NCBI RefSeq assembly: GCF_025562715.2
Contig: NZ_JAPFCC010000001.1
Location: 3,883,501 to 3,947,500, forward strand
Direction: 5' to 3'
From: Endozoicomonas gorgoniicola
Lineage (GTDB): Bacteria; Pseudomonadota; Gammaproteobacteria; Pseudomonadales; Endozoicomonadaceae
Length of the DNA: 64,000 bases
Positions 44,430 to 53,531 of this stretch are shown in pieces. The position numbers and the translations under genes are program-made. Numbering within the stretch: position 1 is the stretch's first letter; every line of letters starts with the position of its first letter. The notes under the pieces were generated by a model. That model was not told the DNA's origin, ran no database searches, and saw nothing but the letters and a program-made list of their open reading frames with translations.

Positions 44430-45071
44430 CTATAAATAGTGATCCCCCCAGCTGGGCATCAACTCCTGCTCGCAGCCCAGCTGGTTCAAAATTCTTGCAA
44501 CAACAAAATCCACCATGTCCTCAACCGATTCAGGTTTATTGTAAAAACCGGGAGAAGCCGGAATCACAACCGCTCCCATTCGGGTCAGCTTTAACATATG
44601 TTCCAGGTGAATTTCAGAGTAGGGGGCTTCCCGGGGCACCAGAATAAGCTTCCGGCGTTCTTTCAATACCACATCTGCGGCACGTTCAATCAGATTATTA
44701 CTGGCTCCCGTGGCAATGGCCGATAAAGACCCGGCACTGCAGGGACACACGACCATTTGACTGGGTGCGCCACTGCCTGAGGCCACCGGAGACATCCACT
44801 GCTTATCGCCAAATACTTTAACCTGACCAGGTTCAGCCCGGGCATAATCGGTTAGAAACGCTTCCAGCCCGGAGTCTTCTTCTGGCAATATCAGGTCAGC
44901 CTCAACCACTGACACAACCCTCGCCGCCCTGGAAACCAGGCAAAACACCTGCACTCCTGAGGCGACAAGGCACTGCAGCAATCGAAAACCATACTGGACA
45001 CCGGACGCTCCGGTAATCGCCAGCGTTACCCGTTGTGTACTATTTTGCTTGTCAGCCTTCCATTCAGACAC
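44430..45071 (-). CDS. ubiX: Flavin prenyltransferase UbiX
   Basis: UbiX joins a dimethylallyl group to FMN to make the prenylated flavin cofactor needed by the decarboxylase UbiD, part of ubiquinone synthesis. The 213 residues show ITGASGVQYGFRLLQCL (phosphate-binding loop), VVCPCSAGSLSAIATGASNNLIERAADV and the C-terminal LILVPREAPYSEIHLEHMLKLTRMGAVVIPASPGFYNKPES, all family hallmarks. It follows mpl by 24 bp on the same strand. ubiD is not in the window. Confidence 0.95.
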   Translation of the reverse strand: MSEWKADKQNSTQRVTLAITGASGVQYGFRLLQCLVASGVQVFCLVSRAARVVSVVEADLILPEEDSGLEAFLTDYARAEPGQVKVFGDKQWMSPVASGSGAPSQMVVCPCSAGSLSAIATGASNNLIERAADVVLKERRKLILVPREAPYSEIHLEHMLKLTRMGAVVIPASPGFYNKPESVEDMVDFVVARILNQLGCEQELMPSWGDHYL

Positions 45072-45095
45072 ATTGGCATCCTGATAGTTAGTTTT

Positions 45096-46466
45096 TTATC
45101 TACGGCTTTTCAGCGCTTCAAGCAGGCGGGTGTGTATTTTCTCAAAACCACCATTACTCATAATGACCCAGTGTTCATCGGGCTGTGCCGATGCCAGCAG
45201 ATAATCAATGATTTCAGTGGTTGAATTCATCACCCTTGCGTTTACCGGGCTGCTCCTGGCAATCGAATCCTCCAGCCAGTCAATCCCTTCAGGCGCAAAC
45301 CACAGCACTTCCGAAGCTGCGGCGGTTGACTGAGCCAGCACTTCTTTGTGATGTCCCATTTTCATGGTATTGGAGCGAGGCTCAATAATCGCCTTGATGG
45401 TTTGCGACCCAACCTTTGCCCGCAGGCCTTCAAGGGTGCTGGCTATGGCGGTTGGGTGATGAGCGAAATCGTCGTAGATGCGCACACCATTCACTTCTCC
45501 CACCAGTTCCATACGACGTTTAACGCCACAAAAAAGCGACAACGCCTCACAACACAGGGCAGGTAAAACGCCAACATGCCGGGCAGCGGCAATGGTAACC
45601 AGGGCATTGCTGACATTATGTCGCCCCTGATGTTCCCAGCGAACCTGACCAACAATCAGTCCATTCCTGAGGACTTCAAAATGACTGCCATCATCTTCGA
45701 GAATATTGGCTGACCACTCACAACTGTTGTCGCTTAAACTGACTTTCTCCATTTCCGACCAACAGCCCATGCCAATGACGTCTTCCAGCGCAGCGTCTCC
45801 ACCCGGCATTATTATCCGGCCAGATGCAGGAATCGTGCGAACCAGGTGATGAAACTGTTTCTGAATAGACGACAAATCTGGAAAGATATCAGCATGGTCG
45901 TATTCAAGGTTATTCATTATCAAAGTTCGGGGATGATAGTGAACAAACTTAGAGCGCTTATCAAAAAACGCCGTGTCGTATTCATCAGCCTCAACCACAA
46001 AAAATGGTGTGTCACCTGACCGGGCAGAAATACCAAAATTTTCCGGAACACCGCCTATCAGAAACCCCGGAGACATTCCTGCATATTCAAGCACCCAGGC
46101 CAGCATGCTGCTGGTTGTCGTTTTTCCATGAGTACCGGCCACCGCCATGACCCATTTATCACGCAATACCTGTTCAGCAAAAAACTGAGGGCCGGAAGTA
46201 TAGGGAATGCCTTTGTCGAGAACATATTCAACAACAGGATTCCCCCTGGTCATGGCATTACCAATCACGACCAGATCGGGGCAGAGCTGGTCCAGAACCT
46301 CCGGGTCATACCCTTGAATAAGATCAATACCCTGGGCTTCCAGCTGTGTACTCATGGGAGGATAGACATTCTGGTCTGCACCACTGACGGTTAATCCCAT
46401 CTCTTTTGCCAGCAGAGCCAGACTGCCCATAAAAGTGCCACAGATTCCAAGAATATGTATGTGCAT
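45096..46466 (-). CDS. mpl: UDP-N-acetylmuramate:L-Ala-gamma-D-Glu-meso-DAP ligase
   Basis: Mpl attaches recycled murein tripeptide to UDP-MurNAc in peptidoglycan recycling. The 456-residue protein has the Mur-ligase layout: HIHILGICGTFMGSLALLAKEMG at the N-terminus, the ATP loop AVAGTHGKTTTSSMLAWVLEYAG, VEADEYDTAFFDKRSKFVHY, the central EWSANILEDDGSHFEV and the C-terminal YDDFAHHPTAIASTLEGLR with IIEPRSNTMKMG. Length is normal. It sits directly upstream of ubiX. Confidence 0.97.
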   Translation of the reverse strand: MHIHILGICGTFMGSLALLAKEMGLTVSGADQNVYPPMSTQLEAQGIDLIQGYDPEVLDQLCPDLVVIGNAMTRGNPVVEYVLDKGIPYTSGPQFFAEQVLRDKWVMAVAGTHGKTTTSSMLAWVLEYAGMSPGFLIGGVPENFGISARSGDTPFFVVEADEYDTAFFDKRSKFVHYHPRTLIMNNLEYDHADIFPDLSSIQKQFHHLVRTIPASGRIIMPGGDAALEDVIGMGCWSEMEKVSLSDNSCEWSANILEDDGSHFEVLRNGLIVGQVRWEHQGRHNVSNALVTIAAARHVGVLPALCCEALSLFCGVKRRMELVGEVNGVRIYDDFAHHPTAIASTLEGLRAKVGSQTIKAIIEPRSNTMKMGHHKEVLAQSTAAASEVLWFAPEGIDWLEDSIARSSPVNARVMNSTTEIIDYLLASAQPDEHWVIMSNGGFEKIHTRLLEALKSRR

Positions 46467-46638
46467 CCAGCGACTCCAGGCAATGATAAAAATAGAAAAC
46501 CCGACTAGTTTACTATGAAAATACCGAAGTGTTCACAGTTCTCACAAGGGCAACGACAGCGGAAAGCGGACAGAAAATATTACTTGATCAGGGGGATACC
46601 GCATTGCCCTGACATTCAGTATGATTTTCACAGAACAA

Positions 46639-46672
46639 AAAGAAACATAACTCGTTAAGAAACATAACTCGT
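46639..46672. repeat. 17-bp tandem duplication in the pfp leader
   Basis: AAGAAACATAACTCGTT occurs twice in a row (46639-46655, 46656-46672), ending 17 bp before the pfp ATG and so touching the ribosome-binding region. Confidence 0.9.
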
Positions 46673-46689
46673 TAAGAGAGTCATTAAGG

Positions 46690-47955
46690 ATGTCAGTCAA
46701 ACACGCGTTCTATGCCCAGTCAGGTGGTGTGACCGCCGTTATTAATGCCAGCGCCTGCGCCGTTATCGAAACAGCTCGCCGCTATCAGGACAAAATCGGA
46801 AAAGTCTATGCCGGATATAACGGCATTCTAGGCGCGCTTCGGGAAGAGCTGATCGACACCAGCCTTGAGTCCGACGAAACCATTGGCGCGCTGCTGCGAA
46901 CGCCGGGCGGGGCTTTTGGTTCCTGTCGCTACAAGCTGAAACCCATTGAAGAAAGTGAAGAAGAATATCGCCGTCTGATCGAAGTGTTCAGGGCGCATGA
47001 TATCGGTTATTTCTTCTACAATGGCGGCAACGACTCCATGGATACCGCACTGAAGGTTTCCCGGCTGAGTGAAAAGATGGGTTATCCATTGACGTGTATT
47101 GGCGTCCCCAAAACCATCGACAACGACCTGACGGTAACAGACAACTGCCCTGGCTTTGGCTCTGCCGCAAAATACCTTGCTGTCTCCACCAAGGAGGCCA
47201 GCCATGATATTGCATCCATGTGTGATACATCCACCAAAGTATTTATCATGGAAGTCATGGGACGGCATGCGGGCTGGCTGGCAGCAGCAGCCGGACTGGC
47301 TGCCCGACAGGACAGTGACCCTCCACATATCATTGTCTTTCCGGAAATCCCTCTGAATAAAGAACGCTTTCTGCGTAAGGTGAAGGAGACCACCGAAAAA
47401 GAAGGCTATTGCGTTATTGTTGCTTCAGAAGGTGCCCGTTATGAAGATGGCAGCTTTGTGTCAGCATCAACCACCGTCGTTGATTCGTTTGGTCACCATC
47501 AGCTGGGCGGTGTGGCTCCTGCGCTATGTAACACCATCAAGCAGGAGCTGGGTTACAAATACCATTACGCCGTGGCTGATTACCTGCAACGCTCAGCCAG
47601 ACATATTGCTTCCCGTGTCGATGTTGAACAGGCTTACGCCGTTGGTAAAGCCGCTGTTGAACTGGCGGTAACCGGAAGAAACGCCGTGATGTCTGCCATT
47701 ATTCGAGAATCCAATGCCCCCTATCGCTGGTCAGTGGGAGAAGCCTCTCTCGAAAAAGTTGCAAACTTCGAACGTAAAATGCCCGCAGACTTCATCACTG
47801 AAGATGGCTTTGGAATAACCAGAAGCTGTCGTGAATATCTCGAACCCCTGATAGAGGGAGAAGAGTATCCGGCTTATCTTAATGGCCTTCCACGTTTTGC
47901 CAGACTGAAAAAAGTAATGGTCAGAAAAAAACTCAACACACCATTCAACATTTAG
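46690..47955 (+). CDS. pfp: Pyrophosphate-dependent phosphofructokinase
   Basis: The enzyme phosphorylates fructose 6-phosphate with PPi as donor, reversibly, serving glycolysis and gluconeogenesis. The 421 residues show AQSGGVTAVINAS, the donor-site motif FYNGGNDSMDT, where Asp follows GGN (ATP-using enzymes have Gly there), the catalytic PKTIDNDLTVTDNCPGFGSAAKYLA, and MEVMGRHAGWLAAAAGLA. The Asp at the donor site is the usual marker of PPi dependence. The leader carries a 17-bp tandem duplication. It stands alone. Confidence 0.92.
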   Translation: MSVKHAFYAQSGGVTAVINASACAVIETARRYQDKIGKVYAGYNGILGALREELIDTSLESDETIGALLRTPGGAFGSCRYKLKPIEESEEEYRRLIEVFRAHDIGYFFYNGGNDSMDTALKVSRLSEKMGYPLTCIGVPKTIDNDLTVTDNCPGFGSAAKYLAVSTKEASHDIASMCDTSTKVFIMEVMGRHAGWLAAAAGLAARQDSDPPHIIVFPEIPLNKERFLRKVKETTEKEGYCVIVASEGARYEDGSFVSASTTVVDSFGHHQLGGVAPALCNTIKQELGYKYHYAVADYLQRSARHIASRVDVEQAYAVGKAAVELAVTGRNAVMSAIIRESNAPYRWSVGEASLEKVANFERKMPADFITEDGFGITRSCREYLEPLIEGEEYPAYLNGLPRFARLKKVMVRKKLNTPFNI

Positions 47956-48246
47956 AAATTGGCTAACCTATCGCCCGGAATGAATATTGATTCAACTGGG
48001 CGAATACTGTTTTATTTTAAACGACTGCTAACAAATAGTTATTCATACCTACCACAAAGAAAGACCGAATAACCAAAAACGCCCATATTACCCAGAGTTA
48101 TTTACCGATCCTTTGCAAAAGACAGAAAATCAACAAAGAATTGATCTATATCAATAACTTACAATACAAAGTCTTTGTTAAAGTTTTACAAAATAAAAAT
48201 AAAAGGGGACTGACGATTAGATGGATACAACTCAAGGTAATTATAA

Positions 48247-49821
48247 ATGCATAATACGAGTAGCGCGGCGAGCGACTCAGGCAATATGAGCGCCAGCCCG
48301 ACATTGATGGATCGCTTTCTTAACGGTATAGAGCGTACAGGTAACCGCCTTCCTGATCCGGGTATGCTGTTTGTTTACTGTCTGGGCCTGGTTCTGGTGC
48401 TGTCTGCACTGTTTTCCATGGTCAGCTTCAGTTACATCAACCCGCGTACCGGCGAAGCTCTGCAAATCGCCAACCTGATGGATGCGGAATATCTTACCGG
48501 GCTATTTGCTTCCATGGTGAAGACCTTTACCGGTTTTGCGCCACTGGGTATGGTTCTGGCATCCGTCATGGGTGTGGGTATTGCGGAGTCTTCCGGCTAT
48601 ATCAACATTGCCCTGAAAAAAATGATTCGTATCACTCCGGACAAACTGCTGGCTCCCGCCGTTGTTTTCATCGGTGCGGTTAGCTCCATCGCTACGGATG
48701 CCGGTTATGTACTGGTGATTCCAATTGGTGCAATCATCTTCAAGGCTGCTGGTCGCCACCCTCTGGCTGGTCTGGCTGCGGCATTTGCCGGTGTATCCGG
48801 TGGTTTCTCCGCAGGTCTGCTGCCTTCTGCGCTGGACCCTTTGCTGCAGAGCTTCACCCAGTCTTCAGCACAGCTGCTTGACCCGGATTACCAGGTGAAC
48901 CCTCTGGCAAATTTCTACTTCACCTTCTGCTCTACCTTCCTGGTAACACTGATGGGCTGGTTCGTCACTGAACGTATTGTTGAGCCTCATTTGCAGTCTG
49001 TTGAAGTCAGCGAAACCGAAGCTGAAACCACCAACATGAGCAGCTACACCGCAGAGGAGAACCGTGCGTTCAACATCAGTTCTCTGGTTCTGCTGGGTAT
49101 GGGTGCTGCCCTGATCGCCCTGTGCTTACCGGAAGCGTCTCCAATGCGCACCGAAGATGGCAGCCTGACTGCGTTCACATCGCCACTGATGCGTTCTATC
49201 GTGCCATTGATTTTCCTCTTCTTCCTGATTCCGGGTGTTATTTACGGTCGTATGACGGGCACCTTCAAGAATCACCGTGACGTTATGAACGGCATGAGTG
49301 ATTCCATGAAGACCATGAGCAGCTACATCGTTCTGGCCTTCTTCTGCGCCCAGTTCCTGAAGGCATTCGGAGACTCTAACCTGGGTACCCTGCTGGCACT
49401 GTCTGGCGCAGACCTGTTGCAGGCAATGAACCTGCCAGGCCAGATAACCATCATCGGTATTATTCTGTTGACGGCTGTCGTTAACCTGTTTGTGGGTTCG
49501 GCATCTGCAAAGTGGGCGATCATTGGTCCAATCTTTGTACCCATGCTGATGGCAGTGGGCATCTCTCCGGAGCTCTCACAGGCGGCTTACCGTATCGGTG
49601 ATTCCTCCTCCAACATCATTACCCCGATGATGGCCTACTATCCGGTCATCATTGTATTCGCCCAGCGTTATGTTAAGAATGCGGGTATCGGAACCATAGC
49701 CTCCATGATGATGCCTTACTCCATCATGTTCATGATTGGCTGGACTGCCTTCCTGCTGCTGTTCTGGGCTCTGGGCCTGCCCCTGGGTATTGGTGCCACT
49801 TACACCTACCCGGTGATGTAA
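48247..49821 (+). CDS. AbgT-family transporter
   Basis: An inner-membrane carrier of 524 residues with about 11-12 hydrophobic segments. Family signs are RTGNRLPDPGMLFVY, TGFAPLGMVLASVMGVGIAESSGY, GAVSSIATDAGYVLVIPIGAIIF and FVGSASAKWAIIGPIFVPMLM. E. coli AbgT takes up p-aminobenzoyl-glutamate, while other members export sulfonamides, so the substrate here is open. No abgAB peptidase genes are nearby. The 290-bp AT-rich region before it presumably holds the promoter. A terminator follows. Confidence 0.93.
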   Translation: MHNTSSAASDSGNMSASPTLMDRFLNGIERTGNRLPDPGMLFVYCLGLVLVLSALFSMVSFSYINPRTGEALQIANLMDAEYLTGLFASMVKTFTGFAPLGMVLASVMGVGIAESSGYINIALKKMIRITPDKLLAPAVVFIGAVSSIATDAGYVLVIPIGAIIFKAAGRHPLAGLAAAFAGVSGGFSAGLLPSALDPLLQSFTQSSAQLLDPDYQVNPLANFYFTFCSTFLVTLMGWFVTERIVEPHLQSVEVSETEAETTNMSSYTAEENRAFNISSLVLLGMGAALIALCLPEASPMRTEDGSLTAFTSPLMRSIVPLIFLFFLIPGVIYGRMTGTFKNHRDVMNGMSDSMKTMSSYIVLAFFCAQFLKAFGDSNLGTLLALSGADLLQAMNLPGQITIIGIILLTAVVNLFVGSASAKWAIIGPIFVPMLMAVGISPELSQAAYRIGDSSSNIITPMMAYYPVIIVFAQRYVKNAGIGTIASMMMPYSIMFMIGWTAFLLLFWALGLPLGIGATYTYPVM

Positions 49822-49841
49822 TGCGTATCAACTGATAAAAA

Positions 49842-49865
49842 AAAGCCCGCTGTTGCGGGCTTTTT
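49842..49865 (+). terminator. Intrinsic terminator after the AbgT gene
   Basis: AAAGCCCGC-TGTT-GCGGGCTTT followed by TT, starting about 20 bp after the stop codon. The A-run before and T-run after would also let it serve the convergent yjjB gene. Confidence 0.92.
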
Positions 49866-49879
49866 CATACACGGATTTA

Positions 49880-50371
49880 TCAGATTTTTAATGATTTGAA
49901 AAATCGGATTTCCTTAACGCTTTTGTTCCTGAACATTAATGACGGCAAAGACACCCCAATCGCCAAAGACAGCAGAGTAAAACCAGCGGTCAAACCATTA
50001 TGGGCAGTGGTTGACAGCAATTCTACCGAGGCAGACTGGGTACTGCTGATCTCCAACAGCCCCATCATGGTGCGATAGGCAAAAACACCCGGCACCATAG
50101 GAATAACGGCAGGAGCCATAAAGACTGTGGTCGGAGTATGTACCCAGTGAGCAGCCTGTATAGCCAGAATACCAATGCTGCACGATGCGATAAGCGTGGC
50201 AACAACAAGGTTGAGCCCAAAAAACATTCCTGCGCTGCGCAGGGCGTAACCAATCATTGCTAATGACGCCACCACCCAGAATGCCCGCAAAGGGACAGTA
50301 AACAATGTCGCAAAACCCAAAGCAGCAATCGCCGCCCACAAACAGCGTTCCAACAAAATCCATCCAGTCAT
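49880..50371 (-). CDS. yjjB: Threonine/serine exporter family protein, small subunit (YjjB-like)
   Basis: A 163-residue membrane protein with five hydrophobic segments, matching the ThrE_2/YjjB type: the PMVPGVFAYRTMMGLLEI motif is characteristic. In E. coli YjjB works with YjjP in dicarboxylate (succinate) export; other ThrE relatives export threonine and serine. The start overlaps the stop of the YjjP-like gene by 4 bp, so the two subunits are translated together. Confidence 0.88.
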   Translation of the reverse strand: MTGWILLERCLWAAIAALGFATLFTVPLRAFWVVASLAMIGYALRSAGMFFGLNLVVATLIASCSIGILAIQAAHWVHTPTTVFMAPAVIPMVPGVFAYRTMMGLLEISSTQSASVELLSTTAHNGLTAGFTLLSLAIGVSLPSLMFRNKSVKEIRFFKSLKI

Positions 50372-51156
50372 GACAAAACCCCCAGAGTTGCCGAACTTAA
50401 AATAATGCCGATGGCGATAGCAAAGGAAATCACCGCACCCTGTACACCCCGCGCATGACCGATGACCGTATGCCCATGCATCAAGTCAATAACGCTGTTA
50501 ATCATAGGAACACCGGGTATCAGAAACAGGACGGAGGTCGCAACGGCTATCTCGGGAAACTGGCCCAGGCTACAGATAATGCCTATACCTGACACCCCAC
50601 TGGCGATAAAAGACGCACAGGCAATGCTCAGGGCAACATTATAACCTCGCGATAATAATGAATGGCGGGTTAGAAAGCCTGAGCCCGTTGCCAGACCAGC
50701 CAGAATGACCGGATAAGTTTCACCCCCAGCAACACGACAGAATGCCATACCAGCCAGCATAACCATGATAACAAGAACCGCTTTAGGGTAATGAGGGAGT
50801 TTTTTTATCCGTTCAACTTCGTTCTGAACAGCGCCCAGATCCATTCGCCCTTCATAGGTTGCCCAGCTTAACCGACTGATCGCTGAAACAACTCCCATGT
50901 GTACCCCATAAGATTTGATCTGCCGAAAAGCAGTGTAATGCAACCCCGGTTTTTGATTGGCAGAAATTGTCAGAGTGATACCAGACAGAGAGAAAAGCAG
51001 ATCGGCATGATAGCCCAGAGATTCAGAAATACGCTGAATATTCCGATTAACCCGTTCAGTATGAGCACCAGACGACATTAGTAGTACAGCTATATCCAGC
51101 AAAAGCTTCGAACACCGTCGTTGGGTGTTATCCGGGGATTGGATTGAGGGTTCCAT
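50368..51156 (-). CDS. yjjP: Threonine/serine exporter family protein, large subunit (YjjP-like)
   Basis: 262 residues. The soluble N-terminal part has the family motif LLMSSGAHTERVNRNIQRISESLG and the membrane part carries five segments with FLIPGVPMINSVIDLMHGHTVIGHARG, the ThrE signature. It pairs with the overlapping yjjB-like gene; together they make a split version of the single-chain ThrE exporter. The exported metabolite is not known here. Confidence 0.9.
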   Translation of the reverse strand: MEPSIQSPDNTQRRCSKLLLDIAVLLMSSGAHTERVNRNIQRISESLGYHADLLFSLSGITLTISANQKPGLHYTAFRQIKSYGVHMGVVSAISRLSWATYEGRMDLGAVQNEVERIKKLPHYPKAVLVIMVMLAGMAFCRVAGGETYPVILAGLATGSGFLTRHSLLSRGYNVALSIACASFIASGVSGIGIICSLGQFPEIAVATSVLFLIPGVPMINSVIDLMHGHTVIGHARGVQGAVISFAIAIGIILSSATLGVLS

Positions 51157-51368
51157 AGGTTGCCTGAAATAAAGTTCTCAACAGGGTAAAGAACTATACT
51201 CCAGCAGGCTGTTAGCCTGTATATGTATCGGGTACAAGAATCTTTGCCAGAGGCGTAGCCGGACTGGCATTAAAAAGACTTCTCGGGCATTTACGGCAGG
51301 GTTTGATTTGAGGGCTGGCACCCTCCCCGCCGAAATCACGTGGGAGAGAATGCCAGAAGGTCTTCAGA

Positions 51369-52790
51369 TTAGAAAACTTTGAGAGTGTAGGTAGCGATCA
51401 CCTTCAGGTCATTCCGGCTACTCTTGTCGATATTTCGCTTCGCATCCTTATTAACCGTATCCTCAGATCGCGCCGTGTCAGACACGCGCAGGAAGGATGG
51501 GAACACACCAACCCAGAGACCTTTCAGCGGCTCAGACTGGAAGCTGTACATAATCTGGAAGTCCAGGGCTTTCATCTTGCCATCACGGTTTTCTGTGCTG
51601 GTGCCACGGTTATTGTAAGCATCCCAGGCGTAGAAGGCATTGACACCCAGAGTCAGACCCGGAATACCCTGCTTGTCGAAGTTATAGCTCATACCGGCAC
51701 GAGCCACTTTCTGACCATCCCACAGGAAGTCATCCAGAGTAGAAGCCGTTTGAATGAAGTTGCGATGGTCAGAGTTACCCCAGGCCGTCAGTCGCAGCTG
51801 ATATTCACCACTGTCAGGCGCATGGGTCTGGCCGTAACCACCGACAAAGCTCCAGCCGCCATGAGTCAGCACAGCACTGGAACTCCAGGTGTATTCCTGC
51901 TCGGCCTTGCCCCTGGTATCAACAATCATGCCTTTGCCAGCCTTGTCATCCTGATACTTGGCAGTCTGATAATAAGTGGTAAGTGTCAGACGAGTGTCGT
52001 CTGAAAGGCCAAAGCCATAGGAACCAGCAAAGTGCGCATTCTTCCGGTAGCCCTTGCCTTCACCGGCGGCCAGTTCCATCCAGCCATTTTCACCTTCGTA
52101 GCGACCACCAAGGCTGTGGATGTATTTTACTACTTCTCCATGACCTGCCTTATTCTCAGTGTTGTTCTGGTGCCAGGAGTTGGTCATCTCCAGCAGTTCA
52201 TCGTTCCAGTCATTCATGAAACGATCGGCATAACCGTAGGTCAGGGAGAAGTTCTCAAAGTGGCCTTTAGCTTCTGCACCACGATAGGCATGACCGTTAG
52301 CACCACTGGATGTACCGATAGTTCCCGCATGAATATCGGTAATACCGGCCTTGAAAAAGGCTCCCATCTTTTCATCACCAAACTTCATACGGAATCTGGC
52401 ACGACCCAGACGGCTGGAGCTACGTTCCTTGCCCTTGTCTACGTCGTAATACAATGTCTCTGACTGACCGTAGCCATGTCCACCCATCAGGTCGATGTTG
52501 GAGAAAGCGGAGACATCCATGCCAAACCAGTCCTTGTACCAGCCTGACTTCAGGTTAGCGTTCAGACCCAGGGTGCTAACCTTGATGTCCCGGTTATCAT
52601 TTATGCCAATCTTTCCGTCCGCATTGGTGTACCGGTCACCCTTGGCATTACGCTGTCGTCCATAGTACATGATGCCCATATCCATGGATGCGCCATCAAC
52701 AAAACCGCTTCCAGTCTCCGCCACTGCAGCACCGGATGACATGGCCACTACTACTGTGATTGCGCTGGCAATCAGTGACTTCTTGAACAT
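51369..52790 (-). CDS. OprD-family outer-membrane porin, probably a chitoporin (ChiP-like)
   Basis: A 473-residue beta-barrel precursor: ATG 52790 opens a signal peptide (MFKKSLIASAITVVVAMSSGAAVA) and the mature part has alternating strands such as TLGLNANLKSGWYKDWFGMDVSAFS and ends in an aromatic residue (TYTLKVF), the usual outer-membrane assembly signal. The pattern fits the OprD/ChiP group that passes chito-oligosaccharides. A LacI-type operator (52955-52968) lies upstream, identical in core to those of the PTS genes, which supports a chitobiose or beta-glucoside role. The substrate is inferred. Confidence 0.8.
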   Translation of the reverse strand: MFKKSLIASAITVVVAMSSGAAVAETGSGFVDGASMDMGIMYYGRQRNAKGDRYTNADGKIGINDNRDIKVSTLGLNANLKSGWYKDWFGMDVSAFSNIDLMGGHGYGQSETLYYDVDKGKERSSSRLGRARFRMKFGDEKMGAFFKAGITDIHAGTIGTSSGANGHAYRGAEAKGHFENFSLTYGYADRFMNDWNDELLEMTNSWHQNNTENKAGHGEVVKYIHSLGGRYEGENGWMELAAGEGKGYRKNAHFAGSYGFGLSDDTRLTLTTYYQTAKYQDDKAGKGMIVDTRGKAEQEYTWSSSAVLTHGGWSFVGGYGQTHAPDSGEYQLRLTAWGNSDHRNFIQTASTLDDFLWDGQKVARAGMSYNFDKQGIPGLTLGVNAFYAWDAYNNRGTSTENRDGKMKALDFQIMYSFQSEPLKGLWVGVFPSFLRVSDTARSEDTVNKDAKRNIDKSSRNDLKVIATYTLKVF

Positions 52791-52954
52791 ATTGACTTTC
52801 CCCCTAAACCCCATTCTTTCCAGGTTCTAATAGAAAGGTAATGAATGGTTGATTGTGCTTTATCCAGCTCCCAATACCGTTTGAGGGCTGGAAACGTTTT
52901 TTATGTCAGCGGGTGGTATTCTATGTTCAAAGTTACGTAAATGTAACGGGTTAA

Positions 52955-52968
52955 TGTAAGCGTTTACA
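52955..52968. promoter_or_regulatory. LacI-type operator O1 upstream of the porin gene
   Basis: TGTAAGCGTTTACA, 13 of 14 positions matching the perfect palindrome of O2, lies 165 bp before the porin ATG. It is probably bound by the LacI-family protein encoded at 60776. Confidence 0.8.
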
Positions 52969-53218
52969 TATAAATTGAGATGTTATTGATTTATATCAGG
53001 CTCCGAATTACAAAAATTCCAGTCTGTCGTGTGGAAACTGAGTAGCCATGTGAAATATTGTCTATTCTTTGAACGCTCTAACCAGGCACTCCTTCTTAAC
53101 TGAGGAGTTAAAACAGACACTAACTGGCCTTGAGAACCCGACTGAAAAGGCTAATGAGAAAAACAACCTGTTTCTCTCGATCAGTAAAAATTCATGATAA
53201 GGTCATCGGCGAATTTAT

Positions 53219-53260
53219 CTCCAGAGAGCACTCTCCAGAGAGCACTCTCCAGAGAGCACT
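53219..53260. repeat. 14-bp tandem repeat, 3 units
   Basis: CTCCAGAGAGCACT occurs three times without change (53219-53232, 53233-53246, 53247-53260), between operators O1 and O2. Confidence 0.92.
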
Positions 53261-53384
53261 ATCAACAGTTTTGATTCATGACCTGAACAGCTTCTAAGAA
53301 CAAATATTGACATGAAGCAATGAAAATCGACTCTTGTTTACATAATACTTAAGGCGTCCATCAGATACGTCGTTTTGCTCAAAA

Positions 53385-53398
53385 TGTAAGCGCTTACA
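53385..53398. promoter_or_regulatory. LacI-type operator O2, separated from the EIIC gene by ISKra4
   Basis: TGTAAGCGCTTACA is a perfect 14-bp palindrome. It probably controlled the porin-like remnant and the EIIC gene further right, but the ISKra4 element now lies between them. Confidence 0.8.
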
Positions 53399-53414
53399 AA
53401 AAAACCAATATAAA

Positions 53415-53531
53415 GATTCGAACTACAGCATTTTAACTTTACTCGTGTTCGTGATCGTAAAGATTTAGAGAAAAATAAATACGTAGAGAACATCCACGAC
53501 AGTTCTATGATCGCCAGGGTCGAATTTAATT
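53415..53531 (+). pseudogene. Porin-like coding remnant, left part
   Basis: The frame reads FNFTRVRDRKDLEKNKYVEN...IARVEF and, after removing the IS, continues as NSGLYKDFFGFDMGVVGDDSW to a stop at 55314. The NSGLYKDFFGFDM part resembles LKSGWYKDWFGMDV of the porin at 51369. No start codon or signal peptide is left. It is likely the remains of a second porin gene of the locus. Confidence 0.45.

Larger units (their letters stand above)
52791..53531. other. Large regulatory and degenerate region between porin and ISKra4
   Basis: About 740 bp without an intact gene. It holds two LacI-type operators (52955-52968 and 53385-53398), a 14-bp triple repeat (53219-53260) and, from about 53415, a porin-like coding remnant interrupted by the IS element. 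The rest is AT-rich and shows nothing further. Confidence 0.6.
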